Shown: positions 35,331 through 45,365 of the stretch, one piece after another | Numbering within the stretch: the first letter of the stretch is position 1 | How the letters are laid out: every line of letters starts with the position of its first letter | From: Maratus speciosus | Lineage: Eukaryota; Arthropoda; Arachnida; Araneae; Salticidae | Assembly (NCBI GenBank): GCA_963932465.1 | Contig: OZ010792.1 | Coordinates: 513,283,100 to 513,347,099, forward strand | DNA length: 64,000 nt | Reading direction: 5' to 3' | Program-made: the position numbers and the translations under genes | Notes under the pieces: generated by a model | Seen by the model: only the letters and a program-made list of their open reading frames with translations | What the model was told of the DNA's origin: nothing | Databases searched by the model: none

Positions 35331-36700
35331 TAGAGGTCTGCACGGGCCTGGGCTTGGCCCGAGGCCTGTACACGGCCCGGCCGGTGGAATGAAGGCGAAT
35401 TTTCAAACGGACCGGGCCGGGCCGGCAAAAAAATTAATCGGGCCTAACGGCCCGATATAAGAATTTAAGCGAAGCAGATAAAATACGAGCCGTTTTCAAT
35501 GAATATGATTTTTTCGAGAAGAATAAATGTGTGTCACGAGCCGATGCGAGCTTAACAACATCAATACAGAAATGTAACACGTCCATCGTAGAGACTGGCG
35601 TCGTACAGTTACAAAATGTCTGATTCCGAGTTTAATTTTTTTTTCAGCAGACTCGTGCCGGGACGGAAGTGGTCTTAATCGATTTCAGGATGTGTAGAAC
35701 AGTGTTTTGTAGTATTAATAGTGATAATGAACTTCTCTTAACAGTATCTTTGGAAATATACCTTAAGGTGGTTCTCATATTCACTGCTCAACAATGCGAA
35801 GCTTTCAGACACATTTTCTGACAAAATGTTTAACTATAAAGGCATACAATTGACAGGCCTGCCTACTGAAGGCATTTGGAAACGAATAGCTTTTTCCATA
35901 TTTGATAAATTACTTACAGAGATAACAGAGATTCATGTCACGTGACTGTACGTTTTTCTCCTTTCCTGTGCTATCGCTTCCGGAAATTCGATTCAAAACG
36001 CTAACTTTGACAGTATTTTCAGAAAGATATATTGCTTTTATCTATGAAAAAAAAAAAAAACACATTTACATAGCTTCTGAATTAGAATACCTGCCAATCT
36101 TACGCGTTTCCGAAAAGAAAAGAATTCATAAATGTGTCGAAATGTAGCTCCTTTGGATTTGAGAAAAGCCTTAAAAATGAGAGAAATATTTTCACAAATC
36201 TACTTTTTATTATACAGCTTCAAAAGTTATCATGTTTTTAATCCTTTATTCTGAAGTACACTAATCTTTTAATGAATCCTTATTTCCATTTTGAAATGTC
36301 TGTAGACACGATGACTAAAACACTGTAAGTAACCGTTAATATTTACTATTGTGTGTTTTCTGTTTTGCGAACATCATAGTAATGTAAAATATACTGCAAA
36401 ATGTTCCCATAAATATGTATGTAGTATTCATTAAAAGAATCTTAATTGTATGTTGAGAAAAAACGGATTTTTTTTTTTTTGTAGAAATTGTGTCGGGCCG
36501 GGCCGGGCCGGGCCTGATTTCACTGATTTTTGTACGGGCCGGGCCGAGAACTGTAAAAATGCAAACGGGCCGGGCCGGGCTCGGGCCGAACTTCCAATTT
36601 TTACCCCGGCCGGGCCGGGCCGGGCCGGGCCAAGATAACTTTCGTTCGGGCCGGGCCGGGCCGGGCCCGGGCCTGGAAATTCCGCCCGTGCAGACCTCTA
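35331..36700. mobile_element. hAT-type non-autonomous element with GGGCC-rich ends
   Basis: The left end TAGAGGTCTGCACGGGC and right end GCCCGTGCAGACCTCTA are perfect inverted repeats. They are flanked by CTGCACAT (35323-35330) and CTGCATAT (36701-36708), an 8-bp duplication with one mismatch. Both subterminal parts are built of CGGGCCGGGCC repeats, especially 36490-36670. The interior is AT-rich with no transposase. Confidence 0.85.
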
Positions 36701-37754
36701 CTGCATATTCATAACACTACCTATTGTCCAGCAAAAAACTCCCTCCGTCTGTTCCAATGATTAAACGCAATATGTTGTCTTTAATAGTTTTTATCGTCTA
36801 CGGTTTTTTTCGCGCTCTTTTGTATATCAAGACCCAGAACAGATGGCTTTTCCTTTATTATACATTTATATGACATAATATTTTTATAAGCATAGTTCCA
36901 CTTAAAATTTCTTGTTTCAAGAACTTTTTGATGCATTTAACTTTTTTTTTTTTATTATGTGTTTAAAAATAGGTCAAGTTTTAAGTTTTCTAAAGCTACT
37001 TTTTTGTCAAATACGTATAACAATAATTAAACTAATACTGGGAGTATAACAAATTAAAGAATGTTTAAATTTTTAGAATATTTAAAATTCATTTTAATAT
37101 GCAATAATGCAAGACCTTTTGAAAATAGAAAAGTAAAGTTTATATTATACGCAGTAAATGCAAAAATATGTTCATAAAAAAGAAATAAAATAACTGGCGA
37201 AATAATGTTTTTAGTGGGGGAATGGGGGTGGGTGCTGGGGAATCAGGCAATTGTCATTTTTCTTTCTATTTTAATTTCCTGTAGAGTAAAATAGCTTGTA
37301 AAATAACAGTATTTTTCAAAATAAATTTCTTTAAACAAACAAATAAATAAATAAATAAATATGAATAATCAATTACGCCCTGCATTTTATATGTATTTTG
37401 TATATTTTATTTTATATTCGGAAAAAGTTAAATTTAATTAAAAAGTGTTATATAAGTAGCCAAATTTATTTTTTAAGAATTACTTAAAATAATTAAACAC
37501 TAGCAGAAAAAATTATTACTGAAAATATGTAAGTGTTTTTATTTATTATAATAAAGCATTGCTTTATTACAAAACTCCGTCCCTTCCCATGCCCACACAC
37601 AAACAAATCTTTGCTTTCTCCACCTGTATATTAATTATTCTGTCATTTCCGCTGATAAGAATAATTTATAAATGACCAATTTCCCGGATTATAGAATACA
37701 GGAGGAAAACATTTTCTTATTATTGAAATCTCTACAGTTAATACATTTTTCTAG

Positions 37755-38025
37755 ATTGACCACTAATAACACCAAAAAACATTTTTATATGAAAAATATC
37801 AATTATGTATTCAAATAAAGTTTAAAATTCAATAGCGATACTTTCATATTAGCAACATTCCAAGAGTTAATAGTCGAAAAAATTACCAAATATTTTACTA
37901 CCTACAACAGTTTTTTTTTTAAATTCAAGTAGTTTTAGTAGTAGGCTAAGCGAGCAGTTTGATTACATGTCTATTAAATTTGTGTTTTATTTATGTACAT
38001 TTTTTGATGAAGTTTTTAATTTTGT
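37755..38025 (+). repeat. Dispersed repeat, copy 2
   Basis: Partner of 33650-33925. The stretch 36709-37754 between the elements has only an (AAAT)n tract at about 37339-37362 and AT-rich sequence. Confidence 0.7.
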
Positions 38026-38099
38026 TGTGAAATATTAGTCGGAAACAAACACTTAGTTATTTTTATTGTTTGAAGTGCAAAGTTTTAATCTTAACATAT

Positions 38100-38390
38100 G
38101 TTTTGTCACACTGTGAGTTTACAATATGGTAGGGTTTTTTGTCACATAATGAGACGTATGTTACATGTAGTGACATAAAAGTGATGTCACAAGTTTTTTT
38201 TAATTGCCAGAAAAATATTTTTTACAGTAAATAACATGTTTTGAAGAATTTTTGTAATTTTTAAAAGTTTTCTAAAAAGTTCACATATCAGTCACAATGT
38301 GACATCGCTGAGTGGTGACATTTTGGTCACAGTTGTGACGTGACCACAGTGACTTACAGTGACGTCACTGTGACCATGCATGCTATGAGG
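38100..38390. repeat. GTGAC/GTCAC-rich block next to a TA tract
   Basis: Repeated GTCACA/TGTGAC words ending in CAGTGACGTCACTGTGACC (38357 onward), then (TA)n at 38392-38410. Kin to 28640-28980. Both blocks include TGACGTCA, the CRE-type octamer; whether that matters is unknown. Confidence 0.6.
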
Positions 38391-38647
38391 GTATATATAT
38401 ATATATATATTTATTTATTGTTGGATATCAAATGTCAAAAGTTTCCGATGGTTAAAGTTTTTATCTATACATTAAAAAACGGCCTTATTTTCATTTTTTT
38501 TTTATGCAAATGGAATCTTTTGCAATCTTCATTAGTTTGTGAAATATTGATTTTTTCAAAATTTCCCTAACCATTCGGATCGTTTGATTATGCGTTAATA
38601 AAATCGAAATGTGAAGATTTTTACTTATTGATCCTTCTCTAAAACAG

Positions 38648-38813
38648 GTTGACCCCTGGTCTTTTGCTGGCTATAGGACTGCTATATTTTCTGCCCTTAA
38701 TCAGCTCTGGCCCTATGTGGTACGAAAGAGTGGATCCAGAAATACGCTCCTGCAATAAATACTGGTGGAGAAGCATTTTGTATATCAGCAATTGGTTTGG
38801 AATAAACAACATT
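38648..38813 (+). CDS. nrf-6-like acyltransferase, fourth exon
   Basis: 166-nt exon from AAAACAG to GTAAGT. It completes RYLRLTP and encodes a membrane segment (GLLLAIGLLYFLPLI), the SSGPMW loop, an acidic and Cys-containing stretch (DPEIRSCNKYWW) and LYISNWFGINN. Family members show RLTPxYxL, GPLW, CxxxWWxNLLYINNF in this order, so this is the most diagnostic exon. It ends on a codon boundary. The reading frame stays open past the donor into the 5' LTR at 38855 and stops at 39048. A transcript that missed this splice would therefore carry about 79 retrotransposon- and intron-derived residues. The LTR retrotransposon starts 41 nt after the exon. Confidence 0.9.
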
Positions 38814-38854
38814 GTAAGTAACTGGGTTACTGAATTTTTTTTTTTTAAAGTAGT

Positions 38855-39371
38855 TGTGATATCGTACTTTCGCCACACATTTTCGACGGGGAATGCAACA
38901 GGCATTTCCGAGGAGGACAATGGTCTTTTGTGTAAAGGCATGCAGGGGAAATTCCTGGCATACTTCTGCCCTTGGGATCTGCTCAACAGGGTATTTCAAC
39001 TTTTCCAAGAAATAGGGGTGGCTGGACAATGTGTGGGAATTCGTCCCTAAAGTGAAAGAAAAAAGAGACTCATGCAGAAGCTAGTGTGGAGGCTGATAGT
39101 AGACTGGGTGACACTGATGAAGTGAGGTGTTTTTTTAACAACGGAAGAGATGCGAGTAAAAATCGTTTTTACTCAGGTTGGCTATGAGAAGTATAGAACT
39201 GTTAATAAAAAGTGAGAGTGTCTACCTATGAATGGTAAAGCTTGTTATTACATTTTTCAAATCTATTTTAGTTGTTCTAATAAAGAACTTTGGTAAGAAA
39301 CATGTATTATTTTTCAACGATCATCTCACAAGAGCTTAGTGAACCAAAAAGCTCTGGCCCACTACATCACA
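38855..39371 (+). repeat. 5' LTR
   Basis: 517 bp, TGTGAT to ATCACA. It holds two AATAAA hexamers (39204-39209, 39279-39284). It differs from the 3' LTR at 38868 and once inside or beside each hexamer. Confidence 0.95.
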
Positions 39372-39387
39372 GCTATAGTATTATAAA

Positions 39388-39397
39388 TGGTGGCAGC
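39388..39397 (+). promoter_or_regulatory. Candidate primer-binding site, tRNA-Leu type
   Basis: TGGTGGCAGC, 16 nt after the 5' LTR, is complementary to a tRNA 3' end of the form GCTGCCACCA, as in many animal leucine tRNAs. The gap to the LTR is longer than usual, so this is a proposal. Confidence 0.5.
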
Positions 39398-40441
39398 TTA
39401 CGGATTAATTAGGTCTAGCATAAATTAGACTGGACCCACGTGAACTTGATGTACAGAAGGAAACTGTGTAGAAACAAGGACAGTCGGTGATGAAATCTTG
39501 TGTTTGACGAGAAAGATTTTCAAGTGTATCCGGTGAGGAACTGTGAAATCTGGAGTGTCGAATGTGTTAGCTGGTATGTAACAAGGACTAAGGATTCGAC
39601 GATATAGAAAATTTCTTCAGTAAACATCCAGTGCAGTGGATAGTAGACTATTTCATCGATCGCCCTTAGGAATCCATGGAGACAGCTTGTGTGTAAATTT
39701 CCCGGCGGAAATCAAGTTAGATCCGGAGATACGGCAGTACCTGAAAAAAAAAAAAGTGCAGGAAAGCCTTGGAGCAGTGTGGAGAAAGGTCTACATTTGA
39801 AGGTAAGCCCTTTTATGAAATTTTCCAGAGAGGTCTGTTAGGATTTAATATTGTATATGTCTGTTCTTGGTAATTTGTATATGTTTAATAGATAAAAAGT
39901 CTAGGGTAGCTATTAATTTGGGATCGAAATTTTTAGTTAGAATTTTTATATTAAACGGGTTTCTTATGGTCTGTACGGTAATTCATTTGGTTTTGAAAAT
40001 TTAATATTTATGTATTTCATAATTAACTTGAGGATAGTAAATTACGGTTGATTAATAAAAGAATATTAATCATTAAAATTAATCATAGTTGTGGATGTAA
40101 CTTTTAGTTATAAAGTTGGGGCATATACAGCTTTTGTTTATTACAGCAATAAAGTTATTTGAAATTTTATGGGTATGCTGTAGGAAATAGCAGGATTAGT
40201 TGTTTTTATACAAATTGTATTTATATAGTGCTGTGGGTATCAAAATAATTTTGAGGATTTACTCAGTTTTAAAGGATATAACTAGTGCACGAAAATTTTC
40301 GGTAGGGAAATTGTATTATTGTTTTATGCATTGAAATATATCTAGAGGATAAAATTCTATTCCTTATTGTAATTTTTATTGTGTTTTACAAATTGTATAT
40401 ATTTGTGTATTGTTGTGATTAGTATATTTTGGGGGAAAACA

Positions 40442-42133
40442 ATGGAAGAATTTCTAAGGAAATATACTAAAAACATCTTGCTTTTGCTGGCAGAGGAATT
40501 TGAGACCAACGTGTCGGCAACTGATAAGAAAAAAAGTATAATTCAGGCTATTTTAGCAGCATCGGATTATAATGAGAGTTTTGCTAAATCGAATTTAGAA
40601 TGTATTCTTAAGGAGGATGCAGAACGAAAAGAAATGGAACGGGAAAAATTAGCTTTGGAACGGGAAGACGAAGAGCGCGAAAAAACAAGACAATTTGAGT
40701 TAGAAAAATTAAGAATTCAAAATTCTTCGGAAACTGTTAGTCTTTCGTCTAGTGATTTGAATGTAGGTTCGCATAGGAATCCAAAAATTAATTTGAAAGA
40801 ATTAGTTCCACGTTTTGATTGTAAATTAATTGACATCACTCTTTTCTTTATGATCTTTGAAAAACAGGCGGAAAAAGCTAAAATTTCGCAGGAGGATATG
40901 GTTAGCCAATTAATTCCCTTATTGCCATCAGATATCGCGGAAATTATAGTGAAGCAACCAGCAGAATTAGGAGATGATTTTCAACATGTAAAAAAAGTTT
41001 TATTAAATCGTTTTAGATTGGGAACAGGTGCTTTAAAACAGAAGTTTGAAAATCATCAAAGGAAACCTGGAGCGTTATGGGTAGACTTGGTATATGAATT
41101 AAGAGGTTATTTGGATAATTGGTTGGAATCATTAGAAATAAAGGATTTCGAGTCTTTAAAAGAGCTCATGCTCACAGAGCAAGTAAAAAAATGCGTTCCT
41201 TTTGAAGTAAAAGAAAAATTTATGGATGAATGGGATGAAATGAAAGAGGCTTCGAAACTTGCTGATAAATGTGACAAATATGAGAGTATTAGAAGTAGTT
41301 TCAGGAAATCAGAAAAAAAATCTTGGGAAAAAAAACCTTATTCAGAGATGCAAAGAAGCAATTTAAATCCGAAAATTAGGGGTGAAGTAAAAGCTAAATC
41401 GGAGTTAGAGAATAAAACGGAAAAATTTAAAAATGATAAACTTAAACAAGACCAGGCTTTTGAGAGGAAAAGGCAGATTAGGTGTTTTTTTTGTAATCAA
41501 CCAGGGCACATAAAACCAGATTGTGCGGAATGGTTAAAAAAGAAAAATGAGTTCAATACAGTTAATCATTTAGGTAATGATGTTGATTTAGGGGATTGTT
41601 TTAAACCTTATCTAAAAAAAGCTCTAATAAACGGGGTTGAAAGACACTATTTGAGGGACACGGGAGCAGGGATTGATCTATGCGATAGAAATTGGGTTAA
41701 AACAGAGGATTTTACTGGAGATATAACTTGGGTACGTCAACCTCTTGATAATGAATGTAATTGTTTACCATTAGCATGGGTGACTATAAAAGGGGATTTT
41801 GGTTGCATCACCACTAAGGCGGCGATTAAACCATCGGAGTCGGAGCAAGGTTACTATCTCTTAGGTAATAAAACTGCGGAGCTTATTGAGCAAAATAAAG
41901 GAAGTGGTGTTCCTATAAATATGGTGGTTACCCGTAGTAAGACGAATTCTTTAAAAAAAGGAATGGAGCAACGGGATGTTGATAAGGAAATGTCGTTTGT
42001 TGATCAGGCAAAGTTAGAAGAGCAACCAGGTAGGGTAGATGAAATTGGGGATTGCTCACAGAACAAAGAAACGCAGGTAGTTCAAATGGATGAGAATGGA
42101 CAGGATGAAAGTCAAATCGAAGATCTTATGTAA
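40442..42133 (+). CDS. Gag-protease polyprotein of the LTR retrotransposon
   Basis: 563 codons from ATG at 40442 (the frame is open from 40379, but the first 21 codons are hydrophobic and atypical of Gag). Residues about 60-100 are a charged coiled coil (ERKEMEREKLALEREDEERE). About 120-300 form a retrotransposon capsid-like domain, with LLPSDIAEIIV and FENHQRKPGALWVDLVYELR. Residues 348-361 are a CCHC zinc knuckle, C-x2-C-x4-H-x4-C (CFFCNQPGHIKPDC). Asp-406 begins DTGAG, the active-site motif of a retropepsin, so the aspartic protease is fused here rather than to pol. The tail is acidic and Gln-rich. It ends at TAA 42131-42133, and the same frame reopens immediately as pol. Gag would package RNA into cytoplasmic particles. 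Confidence 0.88.
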   Translation: MEEFLRKYTKNILLLLAEEFETNVSATDKKKSIIQAILAASDYNESFAKSNLECILKEDAERKEMEREKLALEREDEEREKTRQFELEKLRIQNSSETVSLSSSDLNVGSHRNPKINLKELVPRFDCKLIDITLFFMIFEKQAEKAKISQEDMVSQLIPLLPSDIAEIIVKQPAELGDDFQHVKKVLLNRFRLGTGALKQKFENHQRKPGALWVDLVYELRGYLDNWLESLEIKDFESLKELMLTEQVKKCVPFEVKEKFMDEWDEMKEASKLADKCDKYESIRSSFRKSEKKSWEKKPYSEMQRSNLNPKIRGEVKAKSELENKTEKFKNDKLKQDQAFERKRQIRCFFCNQPGHIKPDCAEWLKKKNEFNTVNHLGNDVDLGDCFKPYLKKALINGVERHYLRDTGAGIDLCDRNWVKTEDFTGDITWVRQPLDNECNCLPLAWVTIKGDFGCITTKAAIKPSESEQGYYLLGNKTAELIEQNKGSGVPINMVVTRSKTNSLKKGMEQRDVDKEMSFVDQAKLEEQPGRVDEIGDCSQNKETQVVQMDENGQDESQIEDLM

Positions 42134-44914
42134 TTACCGAAATGGGAGGTGAAAGATAATGTGGGATTGAATAAAATTACAGCGAAAGATTTCAGCTTAG
42201 CTCAGAAACAGTGCTTATCTTTAAAAACATTATGGGAAAAGGCAAATAATGTAGAAGAAAAGGAATTTAAAATAATGGGAAATAAATTAGTAAGAGTTTC
42301 ACATTCAAATAGTGGGGATGAGAAATTACAATTATGTTTGCCATTAGAATTTAGAGAGAAAATAATGAAGATGTGTCATGAGGAAGTTGCGGGACATTTA
42401 GGGGCAACTAAAACAAAAGATAGGGTAATTAAATGCTATTTTTGGCCAAATTTTTACAAGGAAATTGAGGCATTTGTAAGAACTTGCGATCTGTGTCAAA
42501 AGGTTGGTAAAAATAGAGATAAAAAGAAAGCTCCCTTGAAGCTCGTGCCGATAATTTCAGAAGTTTTCTCCAGGATAAATATTGATGGTGTAGGCCCTTT
42601 GAGTTTAAGCGAGAAAAATAATAGATACTTGATTACTTCAATTTGTGTTGCGTCAAAATATCCAGATGCGATTCCAGTAGAAGATTTAACTTCTCCGTCA
42701 GTGATTGAGGGGCTAATACAAATATTTTCTAGGACTGGTTATCCAAAAGAGGTACAATGTGATTTGGGTAGGTCATTTACAAGTAAGTTGGCATCGGAAT
42801 TTTTTGATAGGTTTGGTATTAAGGTTGTACATAGTTCAGTTTGCCACCCAGAATCGAATAGCGTTGAACGGATGCATGGTAGTTTAAAAAAGGTTATAAA
42901 GACATTATGTTTGGAGGCAGGAAAAGATTGGGAAGCAGTCTTGCCAATGGCTTTATTTGCTTTGAGGACTGTAAGTCATGAAAGCACGGGATTTAGCCCT
43001 GCTGAGCTTGTACATGGTAAGAATTTACGAATGCCACATACTCTTGTATATGAAAATTGGATGGAAAAGGAGACGGTAAATCAGAATGTAGTGGACTATA
43101 TCTTGAACTTAAGTAATAGATTGAAACATTGTCAAGAATTAGCGTGTAAAAGAATGAAAGAGTGTCAGGAGAAACGAAAACAATGGTATGATAAGAATGC
43201 GGTGTATAGAAAATTTAATGTTGGAGACAAAGTGTTAGTTCTGGCTACTTCGAAACCAAATAAAATGGCGGTTAATTGGATAGGACCGGGAACTATTACT
43301 AGCGTAATATCTCAAACTAATTATACGATCGATATTCCGGAAAAGAGAAATAAGTCTACTATTTATCATGTTAATTTAATTAAACCATATTATAGTAGAC
43401 CTGAATTTGTAAATTTGTTGATTGATGAGGAGTGTGAGGAAATTGAGGATCAAGCGGAAATTCCTTATCCCATTGCGGATCCCACTCAATTAGACTTTTG
43501 GGAATTAGTAAAAGAAAGTAATTTGGAAAAACGTGTTTCTACAGAGCAAATAGGAGATTTCAGGACAATGATTGAGCGTCATATGAAAGTTTTTTCTACG
43601 GACCCTGGGAGTACCCCGTTAGTTAAAATGGACATTGTTTTAACGGATGATGTGCCGGTAAGATCAAAACCATATCGTATGTCGCCGAGGCAATTAGAGA
43701 TTATGCGTGAAGAGATTCGGAGGCTTTTAGATTTGGGTGTGATTGAGGTCGGGCAATCAGATTATGCTTCGCCTATGATTTTAGTTGAGAGTGCGGGTAA
43801 AGACGCTCGCCCTTGTGTGGACTATAGGAAATTAAATGCAAAGACCAGAACTGAATTTTTCCCTTTGCCAAACATTGAAGAGGTTGTTGAGAAAGTGAGT
43901 ACAGCGCCTTTTATTACTGTTATGGATCTGACGAAAGGTTATTTTCAGATTCCTCTCACGGAAGAAGCTCAGAGATATGCGGCTTTTGTAACACCATTTG
44001 GGACCTTTTTACCTAAAGTCATGATGTTTGGACTTTTAAATTCAGCATATTATTTTTGTAAATTGATTGCCATAGTTTTATATGGGTTAGAGTCATTTGC
44101 GGTTCCGTATATCGATGATATAGCTATATTTTCTTTGACATGGGAACAACATTTAAAAGATGTGGAAGCGGTTCTTAAGCGGTTAAAAGAAGCAAATCTA
44201 ACGGTGAAACCATCCAAATGCCAATTCGCGCAAGATCACGTAAAATTTCTGGGACACGAAGTTGGGTCAGGAAAAAGGTCTCCTAGTGAAGCTAAATTGC
44301 AGGCTATTAAAGATTTTCCAATTCCGCCGACGAAAACACAGCTAAGAGCATATCTGGGAATGGTAGGGTATTACGCGAGGTACATAAAGAATTATGCTAC
44401 CATAGCAGTGCCGTTAACAGATGCTTTAAAAGGGAAAATAAAAAAAGAAAAAATCATATGGGACGAGAAGTATAATAATGCATTTGAAGAATTAAAGTTA
44501 AAATTAATGAAAAGTCCTGTGTTATATGCGCCTGATTTTAAGCAGAAATTCATTGTGCAAACAGATGCGAGTTTGTATGGGGCAGGAATTGTTTTATCTC
44601 AAATTATTGCAGGTGAAGAGCATCCAATTTTATATCTTAGCAAAAAATTTTCTCGTGCGGAGCAAAATTATAGCACGATAGAAAGAGAATTAGCGGCTAT
44701 AGTATATGGATTAAAAAAGTTAAATTATTATTTGGATGGGCAAAAATTTGAAATACAAACCGATCATAATCCATTAGTGTACTTAAAGAAAATGGTTGGT
44801 ACAAACTCTCGTTTGACACGTTGGGCTCTATTTTTGCAGCCATTAAATTTTGAAATTACACATAAGCCAGGAAAATTACATGGAAATGCAGATGGTCTAA
44901 GTAGGAAGATTTAG
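42134..44914 (+). CDS. Pol polyprotein: integrase, reverse transcriptase, RNase H
   Basis: 926 codons in the gag frame, directly after its TAA; no ATG serves as an obvious separate start, so expression by stop readthrough is likely. Numbering from 42134: H82, H88, C118 and C121 form the integrase zinc finger. D151, D210 and E245 are the catalytic triad, with 34 residues between the last two. The integrase C-terminal part has GPGTITSV and HVNLIKPYY. Reverse transcriptase starts near 510 (KPYRMSPRQ), with DLTKGYFQIPL and the YIDD box at 659-662. RNase H carries D811 (TDAS), ERELAAIVYGLKKL and TDHNPL. All key residues are present and the frame is uninterrupted. The order IN-RT-RH is the Gmr1-like arrangement. 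A chromodomain and an env are absent. Confidence 0.92.
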   Translation, partial: LPKWEVKDNVGLNKITAKDFSLAQKQCLSLKTLWEKANNVEEKEFKIMGNKLVRVSHSNSGDEKLQLCLPLEFREKIMKMCHEEVAGHLGATKTKDRVIKCYFWPNFYKEIEAFVRTCDLCQKVGKNRDKKKAPLKLVPIISEVFSRINIDGVGPLSLSEKNNRYLITSICVASKYPDAIPVEDLTSPSVIEGLIQIFSRTGYPKEVQCDLGRSFTSKLASEFFDRFGIKVVHSSVCHPESNSVERMHGSLKKVIKTLCLEAGKDWEAVLPMALFALRTVSHESTGFSPAELVHGKNLRMPHTLVYENWMEKETVNQNVVDYILNLSNRLKHCQELACKRMKECQEKRKQWYDKNAVYRKFNVGDKVLVLATSKPNKMAVNWIGPGTITSVISQTNYTIDIPEKRNKSTIYHVNLIKPYYSRPEFVNLLIDEECEEIEDQAEIPYPIADPTQLDFWELVKESNLEKRVSTEQIGDFRTMIERHMKVFSTDPGSTPLVKMDIVLTDDVPVRSKPYRMSPRQLEIMREEIRRLLDLGVIEVGQSDYASPMILVESAGKDARPCVDYRKLNAKTRTEFFPLPNIEEVVEKVSTAPFITVMDLTKGYFQIPLTEEAQRYAAFVTPFGTFLPKVMMFGLLNSAYYFCKLIAIVLYGLESFAVPYIDDIAIFSLTWEQHLKDVEAVLKRLKEANLTVKPSKCQFAQDHVKFLGHEVGSGKRSPSEAKLQAIKDFPIPPTKTQLRAYLGMVGYYARYIKNYATIAVPLTDALKGKIKKEKIIWDEKYNNAFEELKLKLMKSPVLYAPDFKQKFIVQTDASLYGAGIVLSQIIAGEEHPILYLSKKFSRAEQNYSTIERELAAIVYGLKKLNYYLDGQKFEIQTDHNPLVYLKKMVGTNSRLTRWALFLQPLNFEITHKPGKLHGNADGLSRKI

Positions 44915-45353
44915 AATCAGAGTTAGATTTTCTGTTTGGAATTTAGTGTTCAAAATTTTAATACTGGTAATTAGGGCGTTTTATTAAGATATTGTGCTGT
45001 ATGTAAAAATTTAGTTACCTAGATTGTGTTATAGTGTTTTTTTTCTTTTTTGAGTTAGTATTACATTCAAATATTTTAAATTTAAATTAATTGTTCTAGC
45101 ATCAAAAATGTATATTACTTTTATTCTTTTGATTGATTATGTGTAAGGAAAATTCTAAAAATTTCATATTTTGGTATGTCCTTTGAAACTGAGAGTGGGT
45201 ATTCTTGAATGTAAGTAGAACTTTCATAATTGGGTCAAAAGTCTAAATGATATTTTATTGCTGATTTAATGGTGTGCTTGACCTCTCGGGAAATCTATTA
45301 AAAGGGCTTATTATGTGAATTCATGCCAAATATTTCCTGTAGAAATCTCTTTT
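44915..45353 (+). other. Retrotransposon 3' untranslated region
   Basis: AT-rich, without a long frame. It lies between the pol stop and the purine tract. Confidence 0.7.
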
Positions 45354-45362
45354 GGGGGGAGG
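45354..45362 (+). promoter_or_regulatory. Polypurine tract for plus-strand priming
   Basis: GGGGGGAGG, three bases before the 3' LTR, preceded by a T run, as expected of a PPT. Confidence 0.75.
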
Positions 45363-45365
45363 TGT

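Noticed and set aside
36450..36714. Gly/Arg/Pro-rich ORFs in the GGGCC-rich region
   Set aside because: Produced by the CGGGCC repeat in the end of the hAT element; no start context or independent support.
38697..39029. Minus-strand frames of 110-115 codons across exon 4 and the LTR
   Set aside because: Antisense shadows of the exon and the 5' LTR; the same frame recurs in the 3' LTR, where it is cut by the LTR edge.
42761..42868. Integrase inactivation because the D-E spacing is 34 rather than 35
   Set aside because: The one-residue-shorter loop before the catalytic Glu occurs in other gypsy-class integrases; all catalytic residues are present, so I do not call it defective.
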